A stretch of 64,000 nt of DNA, from positions 1 to 64,000 of the forward strand of contig JBEIEP010000015.1 of the NCBI GenBank assembly GCA_040382935.1. The letters are read 5' to 3'. The notes under the pieces were generated by a model. The model worked only from the letters and a program-made list of their open reading frames with translations, was not told the DNA's origin and ran no database searches. The DNA is from JALQUL01 sp040382935 (GTDB lineage Bacteria > Pseudomonadota > Gammaproteobacteria > Burkholderiales > Burkholderiaceae_C). Each line of letters starts with the position of its first letter. Within the stretch, counting starts at the first letter, position 1. Shown here piece by piece: positions 39,498-49,177 of the stretch. The position numbers and the translations under genes are program-made.

Positions 39498-39899
39498 TTA
39501 CACATTGGGTTTGAGCGTTCGCATTTCGCCGGTGACTTTGGCCCCTTCGTAAAGCCGCAAACCAACGGTCAAAACGGTAGCGAAACTCACCGCGCTAAAC
39601 GCCATGTAGGTAGTGCCATGACATTCAATAAGTGTTTCGTCTAAACCGGGGTTCTTACTGCCAAGCTGACCAAAGACATAGAGGTCACCGGTGATTCTGA
39701 AATGACCTATCAGAAGGCTTTTTTGGGTCATGACTAGGTTACCCGCCACCAGTCCACTGCCGTGCCAATGCCCTTGAAGCAATAGCCCCCCCTGGTAGGC
39801 GTGTGCTCCTTTTACCACTGTTCCAGGAGCCAACAGGTTGATCAACCCCAACTGCGAAGGGTTGATCTTCAATACATCGGCCTGAGTCGACTGGCTCAC
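39498..39899 (-). CDS. Bactofilin 3 (divergent)
   Basis: This 133-residue protein has bactofilin-like turns: INLLAPGTVVKGAHAYQGGL, LLQGHWHGSGLVAGNLVMT, LLIGHFRITGDLYVFGQLG and a last RLYEGAKVTGEMRTL. It is the least conserved of the three. The start is a GTG at 39899 that overlaps the stop of the upstream membrane-protein gene in a GTGA, which is strong evidence for coupling. An open frame extends upstream, but only through that gene in another frame. Confidence 0.75.
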   Translation of the reverse strand: MSQSTQADVLKINPSQLGLINLLAPGTVVKGAHAYQGGLLLQGHWHGSGLVAGNLVMTQKSLLIGHFRITGDLYVFGQLGSKNPGLDETLIECHGTTYMAFSAVSFATVLTVGLRLYEGAKVTGEMRTLKPNV

Positions 39900-40225
39900 G
39901 TCAACACTCCTGAGCGCGCGATACCCCAGATCAATAACCCACCACCAGCCAGCCCCAACACCAAGGGGACAAGCAAGGGCTTGACCCTTTTCCACCGGGA
40001 TGGGCTTTGAATCAATGGGTCTCTATGGGCATGCATGGTCGGCGGTATATCTAACTTAGCGTCTATGAGGGCACGCAGTGGATCCGACAGCCACTGCGCT
40101 TGTAGCAACTTAGGATTTCTTCCAGCCAGCATGTATTTGGCATTGTCTACGGTCATCGGAGTTCCCAGTTCAATGGGGTCTAGCGAGCCTAGAATGGCGT
40201 TGGTAAATGTGTCGTTTCGTTCCAC
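39896..40225 (-). CDS. Small membrane protein heading the bactofilin unit
   Basis: This 109-residue protein has a soluble N-terminal part (MERNDTFTNAILGSLDPIEL) and a single membrane span near the C terminus (LLVPLVLGLAGGGLLIWGIA) following a basic patch SRWKRVKP. It shows no family resemblance I can name. It is the first gene of the bactofilin unit and overlaps the third bactofilin by 4 bases. With its partner at 38578-38922 it could tether the filaments. Confidence 0.7.
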   Translation of the reverse strand: MERNDTFTNAILGSLDPIELGTPMTVDNAKYMLAGRNPKLLQAQWLSDPLRALIDAKLDIPPTMHAHRDPLIQSPSRWKRVKPLLVPLVLGLAGGGLLIWGIARSGVLT

Positions 40226-40248
40226 GCTTATCCTTTGTTTTCGTCGCT

Positions 40249-41385
40249 ATGTCAACAATTTTATACCTCACCCAAATTCAAATGGCTTTCGGTGCCATTG
40301 GCCAATTGCCCGCTGAATGCAAACGCCTAGGCGTTGCCAGACCACTGATTGTGACCGACCCTGGCATTGCGGCCACGGGGCTGCTTTCAACGGTGCAGAC
40401 GCAGTTGGGGGCGCTGCCCCATGCGGTGTTTGCCGCAACGCCTTCTAACCCCACGGAGGCGGCCGTGCGCCAAGCCAGTGCGGTGTACCACAGTGAGGGG
40501 TGTGACGGGCTGATTGCGCTGGGCGGTGGCTCGTCGATTGACTGCGCCAAAGGGGTGGCCATTGCGGTTACCCACCCTGGCCCTTTGATGACGTATGCCA
40601 CCATTGAAGGGGGATCGCCACTGATTTCTGACCGTGTGCCCCCTATCGTGGCCATACCCACCACGGCGGGCACGGGCAGTGAGGTGGCGCGTGGGGCTAT
40701 TTTGATTGTGGACGACGGACGCAAATTGGGCTTTCATAGCTGGCATTTGCTGCCTAAATCGGCCTTGTGTGACCCTGATTTGACGTTGGACTTGCCGCCT
40801 TTTTTAACGGCGGCCACTGGCATGGACGCGATTGCCCATTGCATGGAAACGTTTATGGCACCGCCATTTAACCCACCGGCAGACGCTATCGCACTGGACG
40901 GCCTGGAACGGGGCTGGGGACATATTGAACGGGCCACGCGCGACGGCCACGACAAAGAGGCTAGATTGCAAATGATGAGCGCCAGCATGCAAGGGGCCAT
41001 GGCGTTTCAAAAAGGGCTGGGCTGCGTGCATTCGCTCAGCCATAGCCTGGGTGGGCTGATACCCCGTTTGCACCATGGCACTTTGAATGCCCTGTTTTTA
41101 CCGGCCGTGATTGCCTTTAACCGGGAGGCCGAATCGGTAAAAAGCAACCGGCGTTTAGAACGCATGGCAGCGGCCATGGGATTGCCCGGCCAGGCAGACA
41201 TAGAACAGGCGATTTACGCCATGAACGCGCGCTTAGGCTTGCCCAAAGGCCTTGGCGAACTAGGCGTGACGCCGGGTGACTTTGATGCAATCATTAAAGG
41301 TGCCTTGGCCGACCATTGCCACAAAACCAACCCGCGCCTTGCCAGCGCGGAGGATTACCGCAACATGCTGCAACAGGCGATGTAG
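40249..41385 (+). CDS. Iron-containing alcohol dehydrogenase
   Basis: This 378-residue enzyme belongs to the group III, Fe2+-dependent alcohol dehydrogenases. The NAD-binding GGGSSIDCAKGVAIAV sits near residue 95, and PTTAGTGSEVARGAIL near 140. The metal ligands are in GMDAIAHCMETFMA (Asp and His) and CVHSLSHSLGGLIP plus HHGTLNALFLP (His). It interconverts alcohols and aldehydes or lactaldehyde-type substrates. The exact substrate is unknown. The ATG at 40249 (MSTILYLTQ) avoids overlap with the divergent membrane-protein gene. It converges on typA. Confidence 0.92.
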   Translation: MSTILYLTQIQMAFGAIGQLPAECKRLGVARPLIVTDPGIAATGLLSTVQTQLGALPHAVFAATPSNPTEAAVRQASAVYHSEGCDGLIALGGGSSIDCAKGVAIAVTHPGPLMTYATIEGGSPLISDRVPPIVAIPTTAGTGSEVARGAILIVDDGRKLGFHSWHLLPKSALCDPDLTLDLPPFLTAATGMDAIAHCMETFMAPPFNPPADAIALDGLERGWGHIERATRDGHDKEARLQMMSASMQGAMAFQKGLGCVHSLSHSLGGLIPRLHHGTLNALFLPAVIAFNREAESVKSNRRLERMAAAMGLPGQADIEQAIYAMNARLGLPKGLGELGVTPGDFDAIIKGALADHCHKTNPRLASAEDYRNMLQQAM

Positions 41386-41395
41386 AACCCACTAC

Positions 41396-41414
41396 CCGGC
41401 TGGGGGGCCGGTTT
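41396..41414. terminator. Weak hairpin between the convergent adh and typA genes
   Basis: CCGGC and GCCGG form a 5-base-pair GC stem around a G-rich loop, followed by TTTAAA on the plus strand. It lies 10 bases after the dehydrogenase stop. The T-run is short, so termination would be weak. Confidence 0.35.
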
Positions 41415-43242
41415 AAACAATGCCGCGGTTGGCTTTTTTGCGGTCGTGCTCTTTCAGGTGGCGTTTGCGCAGACGAATCGACTTGGGCGTGATTTCGGCC
41501 AATTCGTCATCTTCAATAAACTCCACTGCGTATTCCAGTGAAAGCTGGATGGCTGAGGTGATCTTGATCGCGTCTTCTTTGCCGCTGACCCTGAAGTTGG
41601 TCAATTGTTTCTGGCGCACCGCGTTAACGATTAAGTCGTTGTCGCGGCTATGAATACCCACAATCATGCCCTCATACACCGGATCTCCTGCTTTTACAAA
41701 CATACGTCCACGGTCGTCCAACTTACCTAGGGCGTAGGTCACGATTTCGCCTTCGTCCATACTGATGAGCACGCCGTTTTTGCGGCTGGCAATTTCACCC
41801 TTGTAGGCCTCGTAGCCGTCAAAAATGTTGCTGCACAGGCCAGAGCCTCGGGTGGCGTTTAAAAACTCGTTCTGAAAACCAATCAGGCCGCGCGCAGGGA
41901 TGCGGTATTCCATACGCACCCGGCCACGCCCATCGGGTTCGAGGTTGACAAGGTCGGCTTTGCGTTCACCCAAGGCCTGCATCACGGCACCTTGGTGGCC
42001 TTCTTCAATGTCTACGGTCAGTAATTCAATCGGCTCATAGCGCTCGCCGTTGACTTCTTTGAACACCACGCGGGGCTTCGATACGGCCAGCTCGTAGCCT
42101 TCACGGCGCATGTTCTCAAGCAGGATGGTCAAGTGCAACTCGCCGCGGCCCATTACCTCATAAATACCGTCTTCATCGGTGTCTTTGACGCGCAGGGCAA
42201 CGTTGGCTTGCAACTCCTTTTCTAGGCGGTCTCTGAGCTGGCGACTGGTCACAAACTTGCCTTCGCGCCCTGCCAGAGGCGAGGTGTTCACGCAAAAATT
42301 CATGGTCAGGGTGGGCTCATCAATCGTGAGCATGGGCAACGGTGCGGGGTTGAGCGGATCGGTCAGGGTGGTGCCGATGTTGATCTCTTCCACGCCGTTG
42401 ACCAACACGATGTCTCCGGGGCCAGCAATATCGGCTTGCAGGCGTTCTAGACCGGCAAACTTGAGTACTTGGTTGACGCGCCCACGCACAGCCTTGCCAT
42501 CGGCGCCTTCCATGGCCAATACGTCTTGCCCTGGGCGAAGGGTGCCCGCGTTGATACGGCCCACTCCTATGCGCCCCACATAGCTTGAGTAATCAAGCGA
42601 ACAGATTTGCAATTGCAATGGGGCATTGGGGTCACCCTGGTGGGCGGGAACCCGGCTTAACACCGTGTTGAAAAGAGCGGCCAAGTCCTCGCCCCATCGT
42701 TCGCCCTCTACGCCCTCGGTCAGGCTGGCCCAGCCGTTAAGGCCTGAGGCGTACACCACAGGAAAGTCGAGTTGGTCTTCGGTGGCGCCCAGTTTGTCAA
42801 ACAAGTCAAACGCGGCATTGATGACGTAATCGGGGCGTGAGCCTGGGCGGTCAACCTTGTTAACCACCACGATAGGCTTGAGGCCCAGCGCCAAGGCTTT
42901 TTTGGTCACAAAGCGGGTTTGCGGCATGGGGCCTTCGACGGCGTCAATCAACAAAACCACGCCGTCCACCATAGACAATGCGCGCTCCACCTCCCCCCCA
43001 AAATCGGCGTGGCCTGGGGTGTCAACGATGTTGATGTGGGTGTCTAACCAACTTACCGCGCAGTTTTTGGCAAGAATGGTAATGCCGCGTTCGCGCTCTA
43101 AGTCGTTGCTGTCCATCACGCGCTCGGTCATTTTTTCGTTTTCTCGAAAAGTGCCGCTTTGGCGCAGCATTTGGTCCACCAAGGTGGTTTTGCCGTGGTC
43201 CACGTGGGCAATGATGGCGATGTTTCGGATTTGCTTGTTCAT
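41413..43242 (-). CDS. typA: Ribosome-associated GTPase TypA/BipA
   Basis: This 609-residue translational GTPase starts NIAIIAHVDHGKTTLVDQML (P-loop). Its G2 region contains ERERGITILAKN, G3 is DTPGHADFGGEVER and G4 is VVNKVDRP. It continues with EF-G-like domains III and V and the TypA-specific C-terminal domain. BipA helps 50S assembly at low temperature and under stress. It follows truB by about 50 bases in the same direction, so it may be the distal gene of the rimP operon. Confidence 0.97.
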   Translation of the reverse strand: MNKQIRNIAIIAHVDHGKTTLVDQMLRQSGTFRENEKMTERVMDSNDLERERGITILAKNCAVSWLDTHINIVDTPGHADFGGEVERALSMVDGVVLLIDAVEGPMPQTRFVTKKALALGLKPIVVVNKVDRPGSRPDYVINAAFDLFDKLGATEDQLDFPVVYASGLNGWASLTEGVEGERWGEDLAALFNTVLSRVPAHQGDPNAPLQLQICSLDYSSYVGRIGVGRINAGTLRPGQDVLAMEGADGKAVRGRVNQVLKFAGLERLQADIAGPGDIVLVNGVEEINIGTTLTDPLNPAPLPMLTIDEPTLTMNFCVNTSPLAGREGKFVTSRQLRDRLEKELQANVALRVKDTDEDGIYEVMGRGELHLTILLENMRREGYELAVSKPRVVFKEVNGERYEPIELLTVDIEEGHQGAVMQALGERKADLVNLEPDGRGRVRMEYRIPARGLIGFQNEFLNATRGSGLCSNIFDGYEAYKGEIASRKNGVLISMDEGEIVTYALGKLDDRGRMFVKAGDPVYEGMIVGIHSRDNDLIVNAVRQKQLTNFRVSGKEDAIKITSAIQLSLEYAVEFIEDDELAEITPKSIRLRKRHLKEHDRKKANRGIV

Positions 43243-43292
43243 GGTGTCTTTCTGAATACGTGAATCAATAAAGGGTTGACGTTGGCGAGGAG

Positions 43293-44300
43293 TTAGCTGC
43301 CAAACAAAGGTGCGGGTACGGGCAAGTGCGCCGTCGACAGAATTTGAGCGATTTCTTGCGGGTTCAGTAAACGATCAGGAATCAGCTCGCCGGCCACTAT
43401 ATGGGCCGTGCCCAACAGGGCGGCTGGTTCGCTGCCATAAACGGCAACAGTTGGGGCATCGGGGTGCTGAACACGCCTACGCAATCCACTTAGAAAGCGG
43501 CCTGCTTCGCTAGGTTCAAGCGTCATAGTCATGTGGCCACTGAGTAGCACGTCTACGGGTTTAATGGTGGCGGCGCGATCGGCTTCATTGGCTTCTTCCA
43601 GTTCGGTCAAGGTGACCGCCAACGACAGATCAAACGGCCCGGTTTTGGTCCGCCTGAGCGCGATCAAATGCCCCGCAGTTCCTAGTGCTTTGGCGATGTC
43701 TTCACCCAGGGTGCGAATATAGGTGCCTTTGCTGCAATCGACCTGTAGGCCAAGCAGTTGTGTGCCTTGGCCGGTTGAGTCATGCGGGCTGGGCGTAAAG
43801 GCATGCAGATGGCCTTGAATCGAGTGAATACGAATGGCGCGGGGCTCACGCGGGATGTCAATGCCGTCTCTGGCGTACTCGTAGAGCGCCTTGCCATCTT
43901 TTTTGAGCGCACTGTACATAGGCGGCGTCTGCAACAAGGGGCCGATAAAGCGAGGCAATACCGCGTCTACATCCCCCTGCGTGACTTGAGACGCTTGGCG
44001 TTGCAGCACCTGCCCCATCGCGTCGCCCGAGTCCGTTGCTATGCCTAAGCAAACCATTGCTTCATAGGATTTATCGGCATCCAGATGAATTTGACTAAAT
44101 TTGGTGGCAGCCCCAAAACACAGCGGCAAGGCACCGGTGGCCATGGGGTCTAAGGTGCCGGTATGGCCCGCTTTTTCAGCGCGCAGCAGCCATTTGACGC
44201 GCTGCAAGGCCTGGTTGCTTGAAAGCCCCTGCGGTTTGTCCAACAAAAGCACCCCATGCACAGGGCGCCTAGGCACCTTTGTGCGTGGCGGCGTGTTCAT
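43293..44300 (-). CDS. truB: tRNA pseudouridine(55) synthase TruB
   Basis: TruB makes pseudouridine 55 in the T-loop of almost all tRNAs. The 335 residues begin with a basic patch and VHGVLLLDKPQGLSSNQALQ. The catalytic Asp is in KAGHTGTLDPMATGALPLCFG, read in two halves, followed by 'KSYEAMVCLG' and CSKGTYIRTLGEDIAKALG. The C-terminal PUA-like part is present. It starts 2 bases after the rbfA stop within the conserved translation operon. Confidence 0.96.
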   Translation of the reverse strand: MNTPPRTKVPRRPVHGVLLLDKPQGLSSNQALQRVKWLLRAEKAGHTGTLDPMATGALPLCFGAATKFSQIHLDADKSYEAMVCLGIATDSGDAMGQVLQRQASQVTQGDVDAVLPRFIGPLLQTPPMYSALKKDGKALYEYARDGIDIPREPRAIRIHSIQGHLHAFTPSPHDSTGQGTQLLGLQVDCSKGTYIRTLGEDIAKALGTAGHLIALRRTKTGPFDLSLAVTLTELEEANEADRAATIKPVDVLLSGHMTMTLEPSEAGRFLSGLRRRVQHPDAPTVAVYGSEPAALLGTAHIVAGELIPDRLLNPQEIAQILSTAHLPVPAPLFGS

Positions 44301-44302
44301 GC

Positions 44303-44674
44303 TTAGTCCTCTTTTGCCCGCGACGAAACGGCCTTGGCGATCAGTGCGTTAAGGTCTGCGGCACGCTCTGGCGTACGGTCAAAAATGAAATGCAAGGTGG
44401 GCACCGTGTGGATATGCAAGCGTTTGAACAGGCCTTTGCGCAAAAAGCCCGCTGCTTGGTTAAGGGCATCGGCCGTTTGCTGAACATCACCACTCATCAC
44501 ACTGAAATACACCTTGGCATGGGCGTAATCGGGCGTGACCTCAACGCCTTGCAGCGTGACCATGCCCACCCGTGGGTCTTTTAACTCACGGGCGATCAAC
44601 TCGGAGAGGTCGCGCGTAATCTGGTCGGCGACCTGAAACCCCCGGTGTTGATGCGTTGCCTTTTTTATCGCCAT
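44303..44674 (-). CDS. rbfA: Ribosome-binding factor A
   Basis: RbfA matures the 30S subunit by acting on helix 1 of 16S rRNA, and cold-adapted growth depends on it. The 123-residue KH-fold protein shows RGFQVADQITRDLSELIAREL, DPRVGMVTLQGVEVTPDYAHAKVYFSV and a central RLHIHTVPTLHFIFDRTPER, each typical when read in parts. It lies between infB and truB, as in most proteobacteria. Confidence 0.96.
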   Translation of the reverse strand: MAIKKATHQHRGFQVADQITRDLSELIARELKDPRVGMVTLQGVEVTPDYAHAKVYFSVMSGDVQQTADALNQAAGFLRKGLFKRLHIHTVPTLHFIFDRTPERAADLNALIAKAVSSRAKED

Positions 44675-44688
44675 GCCAATTGCCCTGC

Positions 44689-47643
44689 TTACAGGCTACG
44701 GGCCACTTCGCGAATCTCAAAGAACTCCAACTGATCGCCTTCAACGATGTCGTTGTAGTTTTTGATATTCAAACCGCACTCAAACTGCTCTTTGACTTCT
44801 TTGACGTCGTCTTTGAAGCGTTTGAGCGAATCGAGTTCGCCCGTGAACACGACCACGTTGTTGCGTAGCAAGCGCAGCTTGGCGGTACGCCGCACAACGC
44901 CTGACGTGACCATACAACCCGCAATAGAACCCACCTTGCTGACCTTGATCACCTGGCGAATCTCTGCCGTGCCAATCACTTCTTCTTGCTTGTCGGGCGT
45001 CAACATGCCGGACATGGCGGCTTTGAGCTCATCCACAGCGTCGTAAATGATGTTGTAGTAACGGATCTCAACGCCATTGCCTTCGGCCAGTTTGCGGGCC
45101 CCTGCATCCGCGCGGGTGTTAAAGCCGATGACCACGGCCTTAGAAGCAATAGCCAAATTGACGTCCGACTCGCTGATGCCACCCACACCGGAGTACACCA
45201 GTTGTACGCGCACCTCGTCGGTAGAGAGCTTTTGCAATGACGAGGACAAGGCCTCTTGCGAGCCCTGTACGTCGGCTTTGACAATGATGGGCAAGAGTTT
45301 GACTTCACCGGCCGTCATGTCGGTAAACATGTTCTCTAGCTTGGAGGCTTGCTGCTTGGCCAGCTTGGTATGGCGGAACTTGCCGGCACGGTAGGTGGCA
45401 ATTTCACGGGCACGGCGCTCGTCGCCTAGCACCATGAACTCGTCACCAGCCTGGGGAACTTCCGTCAAACCTTGAATCTCGACCGGAATCGACGGACCTG
45501 CGCTTTTGCATGGTTTACCGTTCTCGTCCAGCATGGCACGCACGCGGCCATAGGTTTGGCCAGCCAACACCACGTCACCTGCGCTAAGCGTGCCGGTCTG
45601 CACCAAGATGGTCGCCACAGGGCCACGGCCTTTGTCCAGACGCGCTTCAATCACCAAACCTTTTGCTGCCGCAACCACAGGGGCTTTAAGTTCAAGCACC
45701 TCCGCTTGCAGGAGCACCTGCTCCAGCAGCGCGTCAATGCCAGCACCGGTACGGGCGGAAACGTTGACGAATGGCGACTCGCCTCCGTACTCTTCAGGTA
45801 CCACCTCTTCGGCTACCAACTCTTGCCTTACGCGGTCAGGGTTGGAGTCGGGCTTGTCGATTTTGTTGATTGCTACAACGATAGGAACGCCCGCCGCTTT
45901 AGCGTGTTTGATCGCCTCTTTGGTTTGCGGCATTACACCGTCGTCGGCAGCCACTACCAAAATAACAATGTCGGTCGCTTTAGCACCACGTGCACGCATG
46001 GCCGTAAAGGCGGCGTGGCCTGGGGTGTCCAAGAATGAGATCATGCCGCGTGGCGTTTCGACATGGTAGGCCCCAATGTGCTGGGTAATCCCACCGGCTT
46101 CGCCCGCAGCAACTTTGGCACGACGGATGTAATCCAGCAAAGAGGTCTTGCCGTGGTCCACGTGGCCCATCACCGTCACCACAGGCGCGCGGGTGATCGA
46201 CTCGGCCTGATGGCTGGTCACTTCCTCTTCAGTAAATGCCTCGGGGTCGTCCAAAGCAGCGGTAATCGCCTTGTGGCCCATTTCCTCAACCACAATCATT
46301 GCGGTGTCTTGGTCAAGCGGCTGGTTAATGGTGACCATTTGGCCCAGCTTCATCAACTGCTTGATGACTTCAGAGGCCTTGATGGCCATCTTGTGGGCCA
46401 ACTCGGCCACCGTAATCGTTTCAGGTACGTGCACTTCAATGACCCGTGCCTCCACCTGCACTTGGGTTTGCATCATGGGCTCGTCGCGACGGTCTGACTT
46501 CCGGCCACGCGGTCCGGCACGCCAGGCGTTTGCGCCTGGGCGTGTGCTGGCATTGGTGTCGCCACGGGTTTTGATTTCCTTTTTCTTGGCCGGATCACCC
46601 GCCCAGCTAGAGGACATCTTGGCCGACTTGAGCTCTTTGACCGCGCCTGGCGCAGCGGTGCCAGTAGCGGCTGGTTTGGCAGGCGCACCGGTTGCTGGTT
46701 TGTGCAATGTGCCTGTGAGAGGTGCCTTAGGCGGCTCAGGCTTTTTCGCCACCATCGCTTTTTGCGGCGATGACATCATGGAACGAATCGCAGCAGCCTC
46801 GGTTTCGGCTTGTTTGCGGCGTGTGGCCAAATCTACGGCGCGCAGTTCGTCGGTCATTTCAAGGCGCGCAGCTGCGGCTTTGCTGACCGCCGCACTCATG
46901 GGCGGTGCTTTTTGGAACTTGCTTTCAGCGGGCTTGACCACATTGGCCGGTGCAGCAACCACTGGTGCGGTAACGACTGCTGGTGTTGCCGGTACTGGGG
47001 TAACCGCGGTAGGTGCACCAGCTGCATCAACTTTTCCGCGGCGCTTGGGTGCAGCTTTCGCCGCATTCTCAGCCTCTAGTTGGGCTGCAGCTGCTAGTGC
47101 GGCCTGCTCTGCCAATTGCGCTTGTCTGCTGGCCTCTTCGGCCGCCAAACGGGCGGCTTCGGCGTCTTTGGCGTTTTGCTCGGCTTGCAAGCGGCGCTTT
47201 TCGGCCAAATCCTGTTCTTGCAGACGGATTAAGGTGGCCTGCTTTTCAGCTTCTTCAGCACGCTGATTCAATAGATTCTGTTCAACGACGGCGGTGTGCT
47301 CTTCTAACTCCGCGGCCTCGGGTTTGCCCCCTTCGGCTTGGCCGTCACGTTGCACAAACACGCGCTTTTTACGAACCTCTACCTGAATGGTGCGGGCTTT
47401 TCCGCTGGCGTCAGCCTGCTTGATTTCGGTGGTCGACTTTTTGACCAGAGTAATTTTTTTGCGTTCACCCGCAACCGCTCCGTGGCTGCTTTTTAGGTAG
47501 GCCAATAGCTTTTGTTTGTCGGTTTCGCTGATGGTTTCGCTGGTGTCGCTCTTTGGAACGCCAGCGCTTTGCAATTGCTCTAGTAGGGCCTCAGGTGACC
47601 GTTTCAGTTCAGCGGCAAATTCCGCGACAGTAGTGGTGGACAT
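44689..47643 (-). CDS. infB: Translation initiation factor IF-2
   Basis: IF-2 brings formyl-Met-tRNA to the 30S subunit and promotes 50S joining. The 984-residue protein has an N-terminal IF2N domain (MSTTTVAEFAAELKRSPEALL), a long charged Ala/Glu/Lys-rich linker (about 90-390), a second IF2N segment, then the GTPase. In the GTPase G1 is VMGHVDHGKTSLLDYIR, G3 DTPGHAAFTAMRARGA and G4 AINKIDKPDSNPDRV. Domains II to IV end in FECGLNIKNYNDIVEGD. Length and order are normal for this group. It is 21 bases downstream of nusA. Confidence 0.97.
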   Translation of the reverse strand: MSTTTVAEFAAELKRSPEALLEQLQSAGVPKSDTSETISETDKQKLLAYLKSSHGAVAGERKKITLVKKSTTEIKQADASGKARTIQVEVRKKRVFVQRDGQAEGGKPEAAELEEHTAVVEQNLLNQRAEEAEKQATLIRLQEQDLAEKRRLQAEQNAKDAEAARLAAEEASRQAQLAEQAALAAAAQLEAENAAKAAPKRRGKVDAAGAPTAVTPVPATPAVVTAPVVAAPANVVKPAESKFQKAPPMSAAVSKAAAARLEMTDELRAVDLATRRKQAETEAAAIRSMMSSPQKAMVAKKPEPPKAPLTGTLHKPATGAPAKPAATGTAAPGAVKELKSAKMSSSWAGDPAKKKEIKTRGDTNASTRPGANAWRAGPRGRKSDRRDEPMMQTQVQVEARVIEVHVPETITVAELAHKMAIKASEVIKQLMKLGQMVTINQPLDQDTAMIVVEEMGHKAITAALDDPEAFTEEEVTSHQAESITRAPVVTVMGHVDHGKTSLLDYIRRAKVAAGEAGGITQHIGAYHVETPRGMISFLDTPGHAAFTAMRARGAKATDIVILVVAADDGVMPQTKEAIKHAKAAGVPIVVAINKIDKPDSNPDRVRQELVAEEVVPEEYGGESPFVNVSARTGAGIDALLEQVLLQAEVLELKAPVVAAAKGLVIEARLDKGRGPVATILVQTGTLSAGDVVLAGQTYGRVRAMLDENGKPCKSAGPSIPVEIQGLTEVPQAGDEFMVLGDERRAREIATYRAGKFRHTKLAKQQASKLENMFTDMTAGEVKLLPIIVKADVQGSQEALSSSLQKLSTDEVRVQLVYSGVGGISESDVNLAIASKAVVIGFNTRADAGARKLAEGNGVEIRYYNIIYDAVDELKAAMSGMLTPDKQEEVIGTAEIRQVIKVSKVGSIAGCMVTSGVVRRTAKLRLLRNNVVVFTGELDSLKRFKDDVKEVKEQFECGLNIKNYNDIVEGDQLEFFEIREVARSL

Positions 47644-47664
47644 AGTTGGAATACCCTTTCATGA

Positions 47665-49164
47665 TCAGTTCTCAGAAGACGCAGATTCACTGGAAAACCA
47701 GTGCGCTCGTGCCTTCATGATCAATGTTTTAGCCTCTTCTTCAGACTGGCCGGTGATTTCCACCAGTTCGTCCACCGCCAGATCGGCCAGATCATCCAGG
47801 GTGTGTATGCCGCCTGCAGCCAGTTTGGCAATCAGGTCAGCGGTCAGTCCATCGAGATCACGCAGGTCTTGGGTGGCCTCTTCGACCCCCTCCTCGCGCA
47901 CAATTTCCATAGTTAGCAGGGCATCTTTGGCACGGGCGCGCAGCTCGTTAACGGTGTCTTCGTCAAAGCCTTCAATCTCAAGCATCTCTTGCAGCGGCAC
48001 GTAGGCCACCTCTTCGAGGCTGCTAAAGCCCTCGGCGATCAGCATATCGGCCACGTCCTCGTCAACGTCAAGCTTGGCCATGAACAAGGCGCGGCTGGCC
48101 TGGGTTTCTGTGGCGGCCTTCATGGCCGACTCGGCGGCGTCCAGAATATTGATTTTCCAGCCCGTCAGTTCAGAGCTAAGACGCACGTTTTGCCCGCCAC
48201 GCCCAATCGCAATCGCTAGGTTTTCTTCGTCTACCACCACGTCCATGGCGTGGCGTTCTTCGTCCACCACAATGGACTGCACGTTGGCGGGTGCCAAGGC
48301 ACTGATCACGTATTGGGCGGGATCGGCGCTCCACACCACGACTTCAACACGCTCACCGGCCAACTCATTGGTAATGGCGTTGACGCGGCTGCCCCGTACA
48401 CCCACGCAGGTGCCAATAGGGTCGATTTTTTTGTCCAGCGAGTGCACCGCAAATTTGGCGCGTGAGCCCGGGTCACGGGTACAGCCTTTAACTTGCAGCA
48501 GTCCCTGCTCGATCTCTGGTACTTCGTTACGGAACAGCTCAATCATGTACTCAGGAGAAGTACGTGACAAAATCAAAGGAGCGGTACGGGCGTTGTGGTC
48601 GACGCCAACAATCAATGCACGTACGCGGTCGCCGGTACGAAGGTTTTCTTTGGGGATAAGGTCGGCACGGCGCAAGCGCCCTTCTACCCGTCCGCTCTCC
48701 ACAATCACATCGCCTTTGTCCATCCGCTTAACGGTACCGACCAGGATTTTTTCTCCACGTGCCAAGTAATCGTTCAAGATCATTTCACGTTCGGCATCAC
48801 GGATTTTTTGCAAAATCACTTGCTTAGCGGCCATGGCTCCAATACGGCCAATGGGTACAGAGGGAATGGACTCCTCAATGTACTCGTCAACCTCAATATC
48901 TTCGATTTGCTCTTGCGCTTCAAACAGCAACACTTCGGAGTCGGGCAGTTGCAGGCCTGCCTCGTTGGGCACCACGTGCCAGCGCCTAAAGGTTTCGTAC
49001 TCGCCGCTGTCCCGGTCTACCGCGACACGAATGTCCACCTCGCCGGTATAGAGTTTCTTGGTGGCCTGTGCCAGAGCTGCCTCAACGGCACCGAACACCA
49101 GATCGGGTTCCACGCTTTTTTCACGTGAGATGGCCTCTACCAACATCAACATTTCACGGTTCAT
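47665..49164 (-). CDS. nusA: Transcription termination/antitermination protein NusA
   Basis: NusA binds RNA polymerase to modulate pausing, termination and rRNA antitermination. The 499 residues comprise an N-terminal polymerase-binding domain (MNREMLMLVEAISREKSVEP), an S1 domain near 135-200 (GEKILVGTVKRMDKGDVIVE), two KH domains (IDPIGTCVGVRGSRVNAI and AIGRGGQNVRLSSELTGW), and two C-terminal acidic helix-hairpin repeats ending AKTLIMKARAHWF. It lies between rimP and infB in the standard order. Confidence 0.97.
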   Translation of the reverse strand: MNREMLMLVEAISREKSVEPDLVFGAVEAALAQATKKLYTGEVDIRVAVDRDSGEYETFRRWHVVPNEAGLQLPDSEVLLFEAQEQIEDIEVDEYIEESIPSVPIGRIGAMAAKQVILQKIRDAEREMILNDYLARGEKILVGTVKRMDKGDVIVESGRVEGRLRRADLIPKENLRTGDRVRALIVGVDHNARTAPLILSRTSPEYMIELFRNEVPEIEQGLLQVKGCTRDPGSRAKFAVHSLDKKIDPIGTCVGVRGSRVNAITNELAGERVEVVVWSADPAQYVISALAPANVQSIVVDEERHAMDVVVDEENLAIAIGRGGQNVRLSSELTGWKINILDAAESAMKAATETQASRALFMAKLDVDEDVADMLIAEGFSSLEEVAYVPLQEMLEIEGFDEDTVNELRARAKDALLTMEIVREEGVEEATQDLRDLDGLTADLIAKLAAGGIHTLDDLADLAVDELVEITGQSEEEAKTLIMKARAHWFSSESASSEN

Positions 49165-49177
49165 TTTCTGACTCCCT

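Noticed and set aside
46271..47266. Long open frames antisense to infB, nusA, purL and the DUF349 gene
   Set aside because: Long antisense frames are expected opposite GC-rich coding genes. None has family motifs or ribosome-binding sites.
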